Below are positions 32,599 to 40,781 of a DNA stretch of 64,000 nt, piece by piece. The number at the start of each line of letters is the position of its first letter. Position 1 is the stretch's first letter. Source of the stretch: Nocardioides sp. W7. GTDB lineage: Bacteria; Actinomycetota; Actinomycetes; Propionibacteriales; Nocardioidaceae. The stretch covers positions 5,270,001-5,334,000 of the forward strand of contig NZ_CP095078.1 in NCBI RefSeq assembly GCF_022919075.1. The letters are read 5' to 3'. Position numbers and translations under genes: made by a program. Under the pieces are notes generated by a model. That model saw nothing but the letters and a program-made list of their open reading frames with translations. It did not search any database and was not told the DNA's origin.

Positions 32599-33761
32599 CT
32601 CTGCACACCCGCAAGCAGCTGGCGCGCCATCACGATCCGCTGCACCTGGTTGGTGCCCTCGTAGATCTGGGTGATCTTGGCGTCGCGCATCATCCGCTCG
32701 ACCGGGTAGTCGCGGGTGAAGCCGTAGCCGCCGAGCACCTGCACGGCGTTGGTGGCGACCTCCATCGCGACGTCGGAGGCGAAGCACTTCGCGGCGGCAC
32801 CGAAGAAGGTCAGGTCCGCATCGCCGCGCTCGGAGCGGCCGGCGGCGGCGTACGTCATCTGACGCGCGGCCTCGACCTTCATGCCCATGTCGGCGAGCAG
32901 GAACTGCAGGCCCTGGAAGTCGCTGATCGACTTCCCGAACTGCTGGCGCTCCTTGGCGTACTCCAGCGCGTAGTCGAGCGCGCCCTGGGCGACGCCGACG
33001 GCCTGGGCCGCGATCGTCACCCGGGTGTGGTCGAGGGTCTGCATGGCGTAGGCGAAGCCCTTGCCCTCGTCGCCGATGATCCGGTCGCCGGGGATCCGGA
33101 CGTTGTCGAAGTAGACCTCGCGGGTCGGCGAGCCCTTGATGCCGAGCTTCTTCTCCGGGGCGCCGAAGGAGACGCCCTCGTCGGACTTCTCGACGACGAA
33201 CGCGCTGATGCCCTTCGTGCGGAGGGTGGGGTCGGTGACGGCGAGGACGGTGTAGTACTCCGAGACGCCCGCGTTGGTGATCCAGCGCTTGGTGCCGTTG
33301 AGCACCCAGTCGTCGCCGTCGCGGACCGCCCGGGTCTTCATGGCGGCGGCGTCCGAGCCCGCGTCGGGCTCGGAGAGGCAGTACGAGAAGCCGCCCTCGC
33401 CGGCGGCGAGCTTGGTGAGGTACTTCTTCTTGATCTCCTCACCGCCGCCGATCTGGACCGGCAGCGAGCCGAGCTTGTTCACGGCCGGGATCAGGGACGC
33501 CGAGACGTCGACCCGGGCGACCTCCTCGATGACCAGGCAGGTCGCGAGGGCGTCGGCCCCGGCGCCGCCGTACTCCTCCGGCACGTGGGGGGCGTGGAAG
33601 TCGACCGCGAGCAGCGCGTCGGCCGCCTCCTGCGGGTAGCGGGCCTGCTCGTCGACGTCGGCGGCGTACGGCGCGATCTTGGCCTCCGCGACGGCGCGCA
33701 CGGCCTCACGGATCGCCTGGTGCTCCTCGGACAGGCCGTAGAGCGGGAAGTCGTTCGACAT
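32589..33761 (-). CDS. Acyl-CoA dehydrogenase
   Basis: 390 residues, the standard length. The N-terminal helical domain (LYGLSEEHQAIREAVRAVAE) is followed by FAD-binding CLSEPDAGSDAAAMKTRA and WITNAGVSEYYTVLA. C-terminal signatures are AAQAVGVAQGALDYALEYAK and the active-site region ending QIYEGTNQVQRIVMARQLL; the catalytic Glu is in YEGTNQ. It oxidises acyl-CoA to the trans-2-enoyl form in beta-oxidation. It is 23 bp downstream of the 3-hydroxyacyl-CoA dehydrogenase gene in one operon, probably repressed by the divergent TetR. Confidence 0.93.
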   Translation of the reverse strand: MSNDFPLYGLSEEHQAIREAVRAVAEAKIAPYAADVDEQARYPQEAADALLAVDFHAPHVPEEYGGAGADALATCLVIEEVARVDVSASLIPAVNKLGSLPVQIGGGEEIKKKYLTKLAAGEGGFSYCLSEPDAGSDAAAMKTRAVRDGDDWVLNGTKRWITNAGVSEYYTVLAVTDPTLRTKGISAFVVEKSDEGVSFGAPEKKLGIKGSPTREVYFDNVRIPGDRIIGDEGKGFAYAMQTLDHTRVTIAAQAVGVAQGALDYALEYAKERQQFGKSISDFQGLQFLLADMGMKVEAARQMTYAAAGRSERGDADLTFFGAAAKCFASDVAMEVATNAVQVLGGYGFTRDYPVERMMRDAKITQIYEGTNQVQRIVMARQLLAGVQSQL

Positions 33762-33784
33762 GCGGGGTTTCTCCTGGTTTCGGG

Positions 33785-34636
33785 TCAGTACGTGTAGAAG
33801 CCGCGGCCGGTCTTGCGGCCGAGCAGGCCGGCATCGACCATCCGCTGCAGGAGCGGCGGGGCGGCGTACAGCGGCTCCTTGAACTCCTCGTAGAGCGACT
33901 CGGCGACGGCCTTGACCGTGTCGAGGCCGATCAGGTCGGCGAGCGCGAGCGGGCCCTGCGGGTGCGCGGCACCCAGCACCAGGCCGCGGTCGATGTCCTC
34001 GGCGGAGGCGAAGCCGGACTCGAACATCCGGATCGCCGACAGCACGAACGGGACGAGCAGCGAGTTGACGACGAAGCCCGCCCGGTCCTGGCAGTCGATC
34101 GCCTGCTTGCCGAGGGTGCCCTCGACGAAGCCGCGCGCCCGCTCGGTGGTCGCGGGGGCCGTCAGCAGGCTCGGCACCAGCTCGACGAGCTTCAGCACCG
34201 GCACCGGGTTGAAGAAGTGGATGCCCATCACCTGCTGCGGGCGGGTGGTGACCACGCCGAGCTTCATGATCGGGATGGAGGAGGTGTTGGACGCGAGGAT
34301 GGCGTCGGGCGCGGCGACGATCCGGTCCAGCTTCTTGAACAGGTCGACCTTCGCGGACTCGTCCTCGACGATCGCCTCGACCACGAGGTCGCGGTCGACG
34401 AGCTCGCCGAGCGAGGTCGCGACCCGGATCCGGGCGAGTACGTCGGCAGCGGACTCGCCGGCCAGCTTGCCCTTCTCCTCCGCGCGGGTCAGCGACTTCT
34501 CCAGGCGGGCGCGTCCCGCGCTCGCCGCCGACTCGCTGGACTCGACCACCACGACGTCGAGACCCGACCGGGCCGACACCTCCGCGATGCCCGCACCCAT
34601 CAGGCCGCAGCCCACGACTCCGACGCGCTCCACCAT
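33785..34636 (-). CDS. 3-hydroxybutyryl-CoA (3-hydroxyacyl-CoA) dehydrogenase
   Basis: 283 residues, a stand-alone FadB2/PaaH-type enzyme. The Rossmann motif VGVVGCGLMGAGIAEVSARS (about 5-24) binds NAD. The catalytic His-Glu pair is expected at GIHFFNPVPVLKLVELV. ILASNTSSIPI and the C-terminal domain with GLVLGAAHPQGPLALADLIG and GRKTGRGFYTY are canonical. It oxidises 3-hydroxyacyl-CoA to 3-ketoacyl-CoA. First gene of an operon with the acyl-CoA dehydrogenase, opposite a TetR gene with a palindrome between them. Confidence 0.93.
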   Translation of the reverse strand: MVERVGVVGCGLMGAGIAEVSARSGLDVVVVESSESAASAGRARLEKSLTRAEEKGKLAGESAADVLARIRVATSLGELVDRDLVVEAIVEDESAKVDLFKKLDRIVAAPDAILASNTSSIPIMKLGVVTTRPQQVMGIHFFNPVPVLKLVELVPSLLTAPATTERARGFVEGTLGKQAIDCQDRAGFVVNSLLVPFVLSAIRMFESGFASAEDIDRGLVLGAAHPQGPLALADLIGLDTVKAVAESLYEEFKEPLYAAPPLLQRMVDAGLLGRKTGRGFYTY

Positions 34637-34684
34637 GTCGTACTCCTCTGTTGTGCCGATGGTCTGTAACTTGATACCGCGCTT

Positions 34685-34701
34685 ATGGTACTCAGTACCA
34701 T
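34685..34701. promoter_or_regulatory. Candidate TetR operator
   Basis: ATGGTACT-C-AGTACCAT is a perfect 8-bp inverted repeat around one base, in the intergenic region between the divergent 3-hydroxyacyl-CoA dehydrogenase and TetR genes and 25 bp before the tetR ATG. A related half-site (GATACC) lies just to the left. Placement suggests autoregulation and control of the beta-oxidation operon. Confidence 0.7.
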
Positions 34702-34725
34702 CGATGGCGATCTAGGAGGTGTGAG

Positions 34726-35373
34726 ATGTCCGCTCGCGAGCGGCTCTCGCAGGCGGCGTTCGAGCTCTTCGCCGAGCGCGGGTTCGACGAGACGACCGTC
34801 GACGACATCGCCGCTCGCGCCGGCACGGGTCGTACGACGTTCTTCCGGGCCTTCGGCAGCAAGGAGGAGGTGGTCTTCCCCGACCACGACACCCTGCTGG
34901 CCTCCGTGCAGGCCCGCCTCGATGCCGCCGCGCCCGGCGGCGAGGGGGTCGCCGTGGCCGAGGCCGCGCGCCTGGTGCTCCTGCACTACCTGGCCGAGGG
35001 CGAGCTGGCCCGCACCCGCTACCTGCTCACCCGGCGGGTGCCCGCGCTGCGAGCGCGCGAGATCGCCGGCCAGCGGCAGTACCAGCGGGTCTTCCTCGCC
35101 TTCGCTCGCCAGTGGTACGGCGAGGGGTCGCGCGCCGACCTGCGGGCCGAGCTGCTCGCGGACGCCGTCGTGACCGCGCACAACCACGTGCTGCGCCAGT
35201 GGCTGCGCGGCCGGACGGAGTTCCCCGAGGCCGACTTCGACGACGCGATGGCCGACGTGCTGCGGATCTTCGGGAACGGGTCCACCGGCGGCGGCACCTC
35301 GCAGGTGGTGGTGCTCCGCACCGAGCGCGACCTCGACGACCTGCTCCCGGGCCTGCGCAGGCTGCTGGACTGA
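34726..35373 (+). CDS. TetR family transcriptional regulator
   Basis: 215 residues, preceded by a perfect AGGAGGT ribosome site at 34713-34719. The N-terminal helix-turn-helix is RLSQAAFELFAERGFDETTV followed by DDIAARAGTGRTTFFRAFGS. The ligand domain (about 60-200) is not recognisable by eye. It is divergent from the beta-oxidation pair and should respond to an acyl-CoA. The strong ribosome site is unusual in this window. Confidence 0.92.
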   Translation: MSARERLSQAAFELFAERGFDETTVDDIAARAGTGRTTFFRAFGSKEEVVFPDHDTLLASVQARLDAAAPGGEGVAVAEAARLVLLHYLAEGELARTRYLLTRRVPALRAREIAGQRQYQRVFLAFARQWYGEGSRADLRAELLADAVVTAHNHVLRQWLRGRTEFPEADFDDAMADVLRIFGNGSTGGGTSQVVVLRTERDLDDLLPGLRRLLD

Positions 35374-35410
35374 TCGGATCTCGGCTTGGTCCTGGTGCTT
35401 CGATGGAGCC

Positions 35411-35818
35411 ATGACCGACTGGCAGGACCCCGAAGCGGTCCGATTCATGCTCGCCGACTGCAAGACCTGGGCGGTCGTGGGCCTCTCCGGCGACCCGACC
35501 CGCACGGCGTACGGGATCGCCCAGCTGCTGCAGGAACGCGGCAAGCGGATCGTGCCGGTGCACCCGTCGGCGCCGACCGTGCTGGGCGAGCAGGGCTACG
35601 CGAGCCTCGCCGACATCCCGTTCCCGGTCGACGTCGTCGACGTGTTCCGTCGGTCCGAGGCGGCCGGCGAGTTCGCCGACCAGGCGGTCGCGATCGGCGC
35701 CAAGGGGGTCTGGCTCCAGCTCGGCGTCATCGACGAGGACGCCTTCGAGCGCACCACCGCCGCTGGCGTACCGATGGTCATGGACACCTGCCCCGCGATC
35801 GAGTGGCGGCGACGCTAA
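35411..35818 (+). CDS. CoA-binding (YccU-like) protein
   Basis: 135 residues, a single Rossmann-like CoA-binding domain. It has the segment CKTWAVVGLSGDPTRTAYGI near the N-terminus, GKRIVPVHPSAPTVLGEQGY and YASLADIPFPVDVVDVFRRS in the middle, and a late GVWLQLGVIDEDA then MDTCPAIEW. The family resembles the CoA-binding part of succinyl-CoA synthetase alpha chains but has no known reaction. It precedes the second copy of the 139-bp palindromic element. Confidence 0.88.
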   Translation: MTDWQDPEAVRFMLADCKTWAVVGLSGDPTRTAYGIAQLLQERGKRIVPVHPSAPTVLGEQGYASLADIPFPVDVVDVFRRSEAAGEFADQAVAIGAKGVWLQLGVIDEDAFERTTAAGVPMVMDTCPAIEWRRR

Positions 35819-35826
35819 CCCCGGCC

Positions 35827-35965
35827 GACCCGTCACTTTCTCGGCACTTTTCGCGGCGTGTCGGCGCGGGTCTGACGGGTCGATGAGCGGACGTCGTCGT
35901 ACCGCTCATCGAACCGTCAATCCTTCGTCGACACACCGCAGAATGCGCCGAGAAAGTGACGGGTC
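35827..35965. repeat. 139-bp dispersed palindromic element, copy B
   Basis: Same length and nesting as copy A at 9537-9675. Outer arms GACCCGTCACTTTCTCGGC (35827-35845) and 35947-35965 are perfect over 19 bp. Middle arms 35853-35862 and 35930-35939 have one mismatch. Inner arms 35874-35890 and 35902-35918 match at 16 of 17 positions around an 11-nt loop. The left half resembles the reverse complement of copy A's right half more than copy A's left half, so the copies may be in opposite orientation. It separates convergent genes, like copy A. Confidence 0.9.
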
Positions 35966-35979
35966 GGCGGGCGGGGGGG

Positions 35980-37095
35980 TCAGCGTCGAACCCCGGAGGC
36001 AGCCCACCGTGCGGCAACACTGATGCCGCGCTCCAGGGGGCCGGGGCGGCGGAGGGCGGCGTAGACCGCGCCGATGGCGAGCAGCACCAGCACGTGCCAG
36101 ACGTACGACGAGGGCTCCTCCGGCGGCCAGATCCGCTCGGTGCGCAGCAACACGTGCAGGCTGTAGAGCGAGAGGGTCATGGTGCCGGCGCCGAAGAGGA
36201 CCCGCACCGCCTCGTGAGGTAGCTCCGGCAGCCGACCGACCAGCAGCAGGCAGGCCCCGATGACGAACAGCGAGCTGCCGATGGTCTGGGCGAGGTCGAA
36301 CGGCGTACTGCTGTGCGGCGCCACGACGAGCAGCCACGTCCACGGGCCGTCGGCCGGCACGTTGCCGAACATGCCGGTGGCAACCGTGTCCGGCAGCCCG
36401 TCGCTCGCCGGCCAGCGGGCGGTCAGCGCGTGCGAGACCCGGGTCGCCACGACGGCAAGGGCGAGACCGGCGCCGACCAGCCGGACCTGCAGCCGCCGCG
36501 ACCCCAGGTCGGCCCGGCCCAGCGCCATCCCGACGAGCAGGTAGGCCAGCCACGGCAGCACCGGGTAGTAGCCGGTGAGCAGCAGCTCGGAGGCCAGGTG
36601 CCCGGGATCGGCGAGCTGGTCGAAGGCCGGGCTCGCCACCCCGCGCTCCGGCAGGTGCGGCCGCACCAGCCGGGACAGCACCGGCACGACGACCACCCAG
36701 GCGGCGGCGAGCAGGAGGAGCGCCCGGGTCCGCAGCCCGACGAACACCGCGCCCAGGCAGAACAGCACGCCGTAGTAGGTCAGGATCACCGCGATCCCCG
36801 AGTCCGCCAGCGCGAGCGCCATCCCGAGCAGCGCCACCAGCAGCGCGCGTACGACGATCGCCGCGGTCCGGGCGAGCCGCTCGCGACCGACCACGGGAGT
36901 GCGACCGCCCGTGGTGAGCGCGAGGGTGACGCCGGCGAGTACGGCGAAGAGCGCGGACGCCCGTCCGCCGGCCAGCCACTGACCGGCGCTCAGGCCGCCG
37001 TCGGGGCCGCGCTCGTCGAGGACGTGCGTCGCCACCATCCCCAGCAGGGCCAGGCAGCGGGCGACGTCGAGGCCGACGATCCGCCGGCCGGCCAT
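35980..37095 (-). CDS. HGSNAT/DUF1624-like membrane acyltransferase
   Basis: 371 residues from the ATG at 37095. About ten membrane helices are seen, beginning with RIVGLDVARCLALLGMVATH, the family start (R-x-x-G-L-D-x-x-R-x-x-A). ASALFAVLAGVTLAL and a YYPVLPWLAYLLVGMALGR segment follow. Related proteins (heparan-alpha-glucosaminide N-acetyltransferase catalytic domain, and similar membrane acyltransferases) move an acyl group across the membrane to a sugar. The substrate is unknown. The gene lies 4 bp downstream of purE and probably shares its transcript. Confidence 0.82.
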   Translation of the reverse strand: MAGRRIVGLDVARCLALLGMVATHVLDERGPDGGLSAGQWLAGGRASALFAVLAGVTLALTTGGRTPVVGRERLARTAAIVVRALLVALLGMALALADSGIAVILTYYGVLFCLGAVFVGLRTRALLLLAAAWVVVVPVLSRLVRPHLPERGVASPAFDQLADPGHLASELLLTGYYPVLPWLAYLLVGMALGRADLGSRRLQVRLVGAGLALAVVATRVSHALTARWPASDGLPDTVATGMFGNVPADGPWTWLLVVAPHSSTPFDLAQTIGSSLFVIGACLLLVGRLPELPHEAVRVLFGAGTMTLSLYSLHVLLRTERIWPPEEPSSYVWHVLVLLAIGAVYAALRRPGPLERGISVAARWAASGVRR

Positions 37096-37099
37096 GGGG

Positions 37100-37627
37100 T
37101 CAGAAGCCCAGTCGCCGCGGTGCCGCAGCGCTGCGGACGGCCGCGCCCTTCTCCTGCGCACTGACCTTCAGCGCCGCCTGGAAGTCGACCATCCGCTGCT
37201 GCAGCTCCGGGTCGGTCGCTGCCAGGATCCGCACCGCCAGCAGTCCGGCGTTGCGGGCGCCGCCGACGGCGACCGTCGCGACCGGCACGCCGGCCGGCAT
37301 CTGCACGATGGAGAGCAGCGAGTCCATGCCGTCGAGGTACTTCAGCGGCACCGGCACGCCGATCACCGGCAGCGGGGTGACCGACGCGAGCATCCCGGGC
37401 AGGTGAGCCGCTCCCCCGGCGCCGGCGATGATCACCGACAGACCGCGGCCGACCGCCTCCCTGCCGTAGGCGATCATCTCCTCCGGCATCCGGTGCGCGG
37501 AGACCACGTCGGCCTCGTGGGCGATGTCGAACTCGGCCAGCGCCTCCGCGGCCAGCTTCATCACCGGCCAGTCGGAGTCGGAGCCCATCACGATGCCGAC
37601 GCGGGGGGTTTCGACAGGCTCAACCAC
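37100..37627 (-). CDS. purE: N5-carboxyaminoimidazole ribonucleotide mutase (PurE)
   Basis: 175 residues. PurE converts N5-CAIR to CAIR in purine synthesis. RVGIVMGSDSDWPVMKLAAE (about 9-28), SAHRMPEEMIAYGR (catalytic His) and IAGAGGAAHLPGMLAS are the signatures. The first residues VVEPVETP come from the frequent intergenic sequence TTTCGACAGGCTCAACCACC, so the annotated GTG may be a repeat-derived extension; a start nearer residue 9 is possible. It lies 6 bp downstream of purK, as expected. Confidence 0.93.
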   Translation of the reverse strand: MVEPVETPRVGIVMGSDSDWPVMKLAAEALAEFDIAHEADVVSAHRMPEEMIAYGREAVGRGLSVIIAGAGGAAHLPGMLASVTPLPVIGVPVPLKYLDGMDSLLSIVQMPAGVPVATVAVGGARNAGLLAVRILAATDPELQQRMVDFQAALKVSAQEKGAAVRSAAAPRRLGF

Positions 37628-37633
37628 CGTAGA

Positions 37634-38794
37634 TCACTCGCTTTCGTTGCCGAGGTCGCCGCGGAACCAGGCGGCGGCGTGCCGCGCCCGCTCCAGGCAG
37701 TCCTCGAGATCGTCGCCATAGGCGTTCACGTGGCCGACCTTGCGGCCCGGCCTCAGGTCCTTGCCGTACAGGTGCACCCGCAGCTGCGGGTCGCGCGCCA
37801 TCGCGTGCGGGAAACCGTCGTACAGCCGCCCGACGGACGGATCGTGGCTCCCCAGGATGTTGACCATCACCGTCCACCGCGCCCGCGGCGCGGGCGAGCC
37901 GAGCGGCAGGTCGAGGACGGCGCGCAGGTGGTTCTCGAACTGCGAGGTGACCGCGCCGTCCTGGGTCCAGTGCCCGGTGTTGTGCGGGCGCATGGCGAGC
38001 TCGTTGACGAGGATCCGACCGTCGGTCGTCTCGAAGAGCTCGACGGCGAGGATGCCGGTGACGCCGAGGGCGCCGGCGATCCGCAGCGCCACCTCCTGGG
38101 CCGACGCGGCGAGGCCGGGATCGAGGTCGGGCGCGGGCGCGACGACCTCGTGACAGATGCCGTCACGCTGGGTCGAGGCCACCACGGGGTACGCCGCCGC
38201 CTGCCCGCTGGGTGAGCGCGCGACCAGCGCGGAGAGCTCGCGGCGGAAGTCGACCAGCTCCTCGGCCAGCAGGCGTACGCCGGTGTCCGCGGCGACCCGG
38301 AGCGGCTCGGCGCAGTCCTCGGCGGAGCGGACGAACCAGACGCCCTTGCCGTCGTACCCGCCCCGGGTGGTCTTCAGGACGCAGGGGAAGCCGAACGACT
38401 CGACCTCGGCGACCGAGGCGACGAGGGCGTTGCGGGGGCAGGGCACGCCCAGCTCGGCCAGCCGCTCCCTCATCACCCCCTTGTCCTGGGCGTGCACGAG
38501 CGCCTCGGGTCCCGGCCGGACGGCGACGCCGTCGGCCTCGAGCGCGTGCAGGTGCTCGGTGGGGACGTGCTCGTGGTCGAAGGTCACGACCGCGCAACCG
38601 GCGGTGACGGCGCGCAGCGTGTCGAGGTCGCGGTAGTCGCCGACCAGCTGGTCGGGGATCACCTGCGCCGCCGAGACGCCCTCGGACTCGGCGAGCAGCC
38701 GCAGCGGCAGCCCCAGCGCGATGGCCGGCTGGGCCATCATCCGGGCCAGCTGGCCGCCGCCGATGACGGCGAGGGTGGGGGCATGGTCAGGCAC
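37634..38794 (-). CDS. purK: N5-carboxyaminoimidazole ribonucleotide synthase (PurK)
   Basis: 386 residues from a GTG at 38794; a TTG two codons upstream is an alternative. An ATP-grasp enzyme that makes N5-CAIR from AIR, ATP and bicarbonate. LAVIGGGQLARMMAQPAIAL opens the N-terminal domain, VVTFDHEHVPTEHLHALEAD and VLKTTRGGYDGKGVWFV (ATP-binding) follow, and VNELAMRPHNTGHWTQDGA is the metal/ATP site. It feeds PurE directly. The stand-alone winged-helix gene is 26 bp upstream. Confidence 0.95.
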   Translation of the reverse strand: MPDHAPTLAVIGGGQLARMMAQPAIALGLPLRLLAESEGVSAAQVIPDQLVGDYRDLDTLRAVTAGCAVVTFDHEHVPTEHLHALEADGVAVRPGPEALVHAQDKGVMRERLAELGVPCPRNALVASVAEVESFGFPCVLKTTRGGYDGKGVWFVRSAEDCAEPLRVAADTGVRLLAEELVDFRRELSALVARSPSGQAAAYPVVASTQRDGICHEVVAPAPDLDPGLAASAQEVALRIAGALGVTGILAVELFETTDGRILVNELAMRPHNTGHWTQDGAVTSQFENHLRAVLDLPLGSPAPRARWTVMVNILGSHDPSVGRLYDGFPHAMARDPQLRVHLYGKDLRPGRKVGHVNAYGDDLEDCLERARHAAAWFRGDLGNESE

Positions 38795-38820
38795 GCCCAA
38801 ACCCTAGTGGTGCCGGCCGG

Positions 38821-39132
38821 CTAGAGGGTCGGCGGTTCCGTCTCGAACCGGAGCCCCTTGCCGCGGATGGTCGTGATCAGGTGCGGGCGGCGACTGTCGT
38901 CGCCGAGCTTGCGGCGTACCCAGCCCAGGTGCACGTCGATGGTCTTCGAGGAGGTCCAGAACGTCGTGTGCCACACGTCGCGCATCAGCTCGTCGCGGGT
39001 GACGATGTCGCCGGCCCGCGCGATCAGCGCATGCACGAGATCGAACTCCTTGCGCGACAGCACGACCTCGTCGACGCCCTTCCAGGCCCGACGGGTCTCG
39101 GGGTCGATCTTGATGTCCTGCACCTCCAGCAC
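38821..39132 (-). CDS. Stand-alone OmpR/PhoB winged-helix DNA-binding protein
   Basis: 103 residues starting at a GTG. The whole protein is one winged-helix effector domain: LEVQDIKIDPETRRAWKG, LSRKEFDLVHALIARAG, TRDELMRDVWHTTFWTSSKT then IDVHLGWVRRKLGDD and a wing ending IRGKGLRF. There is no receiver domain, so it cannot be phosphorylated like a normal response regulator. It precedes purK and follows the adenylate cyclase gene. Possible roles are a constitutive regulator or a competitor for promoter sites; this is inferred from domain content only. Confidence 0.85.
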   Translation of the reverse strand: MLEVQDIKIDPETRRAWKGVDEVVLSRKEFDLVHALIARAGDIVTRDELMRDVWHTTFWTSSKTIDVHLGWVRRKLGDDSRRPHLITTIRGKGLRFETEPPTL

Positions 39133-39206
39133 GGCACCAAGGTAGGAGGCTCACGCCGGCCAGGAGGGCAGTTGGCACAAAAAGACACTGGCCTCTTCCT
39201 GCCAAT

Positions 39207-39224
39207 CTCACCCTTCCGGGTGAG
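39207..39224 (-). terminator. Short hairpin downstream of the cyclase gene
   Basis: CTCACCC-TTCC-GGGTGAG forms a perfect 7-bp stem with a 4-nt loop, 16 bp after the cyclase stop on the minus strand and 75 bp before the winged-helix gene. A second inverted pair, TTGGCA and TGCCAA, lies between it and that gene. Confidence 0.55.
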
Positions 39225-39240
39225 GCGACAATGCGGCCGG

Positions 39241-40227
39241 TCAGTGACGCCGGACCGAGAGCGGCTCCACGATGCCGAACCCGCGGACCGGGCGGCCGGG
39301 GAGCCGACGGGTCTCGAACTGGTCCCCCGGCAGCAGCTCGGCGGTGCGCGCGTCGATGATGATCCGGTTGCGCCGAGCCACGGCGGTGAGCCGGGCGGCC
39401 ATGTTGACCGGCGGGCCGAAGACGTCGCCGAGGCGCATCACCACCGACCCCGTCGCCAGGCCGAGGCGTACGTCGGGCATCCGCGAGTCGCGGCCGATGA
39501 CGTTGATGATCCCCTCGGCGGTGTCGTACGCCCGGATCGGGTCGTCGTTCACGAACAGCACGGAGTCGCCGATGCTCTTGATGACCCGGCCGCGTTGCGC
39601 GGCGACCACGTCGGCGCAGCGGGACTCGAAGAGCTCGACCAGGTCGCCGATCCGGTCCTCGCTGATCTGGTTGGACAGCGCGGTGAAGCTGACGATGTCG
39701 GCGAAGCCGACGGTGAGCTGGACGGTGTGCAGGTCCTCCTCGTTGGCGCCGAGCGCCTCGACCCGGGCGACCGACGCCGCCAGGTGCCGGCGCCACACGT
39801 AGACCAGGAGTTTCTCGAACGGGGCGGAGAACTCCTCGAACATCCGCAGCGCCGCGGAGACCCGGGCCCCCTGGCCGCCGTCGTCCTCCTCGGCGGCGAT
39901 CTCCTCGACCCGGTGCAGCAGGGCGCTGGTCTCCCAGTCCGCGAGCCGCGCCATGGTCTGGCCGACCGCGCGGGTCATGTTGACCGCGAGGTCGAAGTCG
40001 ATCAGCTCGGTCTCGACCAGCTCGCTGACGATCCGGACCGCATCGGTGTCGGCGGCGTTGAACGCCGTCGCCGCACCGTGCTCGGGGAACCCCAAGGCCC
40101 GCCACAGCCGGCGGGCCTGGTCGACGGTGATGCCGGTCTCGGCAGCCACCTCGGCGGCGTTGAAGACGGGATCCTCGCCCAGGATGGCGCGCTCGAGACC
40201 CTCCGCTCCGGGCTCAGATTCCTTCAT
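39241..40227 (-). CDS. Class III adenylate/guanylate cyclase
   Basis: 328 residues, soluble. The C-terminal cyclase domain (about 155-325) has the first metal Asp in VGFADIVSFTALSNQ, the second in KSIGDSVLFVNDD and the LATGSVVMRLGDVFGPPVN region. NMAARLTAVARRNRIIIDAR closes the fold. The N-terminal region (about 1-150) is helical and has no recognised sensor; it includes AAEVAAETGITVDQARRLWR, resembling a short helix-turn-helix-like segment. It makes cAMP (or cGMP). Its start overlaps the PH-protein gene by 14 bp. Confidence 0.9.
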   Translation of the reverse strand: MKESEPGAEGLERAILGEDPVFNAAEVAAETGITVDQARRLWRALGFPEHGAATAFNAADTDAVRIVSELVETELIDFDLAVNMTRAVGQTMARLADWETSALLHRVEEIAAEEDDGGQGARVSAALRMFEEFSAPFEKLLVYVWRRHLAASVARVEALGANEEDLHTVQLTVGFADIVSFTALSNQISEDRIGDLVELFESRCADVVAAQRGRVIKSIGDSVLFVNDDPIRAYDTAEGIINVIGRDSRMPDVRLGLATGSVVMRLGDVFGPPVNMAARLTAVARRNRIIIDARTAELLPGDQFETRRLPGRPVRGFGIVEPLSVRRH

Positions 40228-40720
40228 CGCGCGCGGTGGCCTCCGTGGCCTGGTCGTGGAGCAGCAGGTGCACCCGACGCTTGGTCTCCTCGACCTTCGG
40301 GATGTCCGGGAGCACCACCCGGCCGTGGGTGCTGGCGTCGCTGATGACCAGGGTGCCGCAGCCGAGCACCCGGTCGATCAGGTGCAGCTCGATCTCGATG
40401 TCGCTGACCCGCGAGAGCGGGATGTCGTGGCCGCGGCGGGTGAGCACGCCGGTGCGGGTGATCAGCCGCCGGTCGGTGAACGTGTAGTACGACGTCAGCC
40501 AGTCCAGGACCGGCCACACGGCGAAGCGCAGGATGCCGAGACCGGCGACGACCCATCCGATCAGGGTGACGACCTGCTCGTCGATCAGCTGCTGGACCGC
40601 GACCCCGAGCGCCAGGAAGAGCACCAGGGCGAGGATCGGCAGCAGCAGTGCCTTGGGATGGGTGCGCGTGCTGACGACGACGTTCTCGCCCTCGTTCAGC
40701 AGCTTCGGTGAGATGGCCAC
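40214..40720 (-). CDS. Membrane protein with bacterial PH domain
   Basis: 168 residues from a GTG at 40720. Two membrane helices lie near the N-terminus (about 28-47 and 54-75; LLLPILALVLFLALGVAV is the first), followed by a bacterial PH-2 type domain: YYTFTDRRLITRTGVLTRRG, HDIPLSRVSDIEIELHLIDR and GTLVISDASTHGRVVLPDIP. PH-domain proteins of this kind are involved in envelope or lipid functions of unknown detail. It overlaps the cyclase gene and lies downstream of birA in a conserved neighbourhood. Two further PH proteins are at 59280-61276. Confidence 0.88.
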   Translation of the reverse strand: MAISPKLLNEGENVVVSTRTHPKALLLPILALVLFLALGVAVQQLIDEQVVTLIGWVVAGLGILRFAVWPVLDWLTSYYTFTDRRLITRTGVLTRRGHDIPLSRVSDIEIELHLIDRVLGCGTLVISDASTHGRVVLPDIPKVEETKRRVHLLLHDQATEATARDEGI

Positions 40721-40781
40721 CAACGGATCCTCTCACCAATCGGCCGGCTCGTGGACGGGAACCGACGGCTGACCGGGAGGC

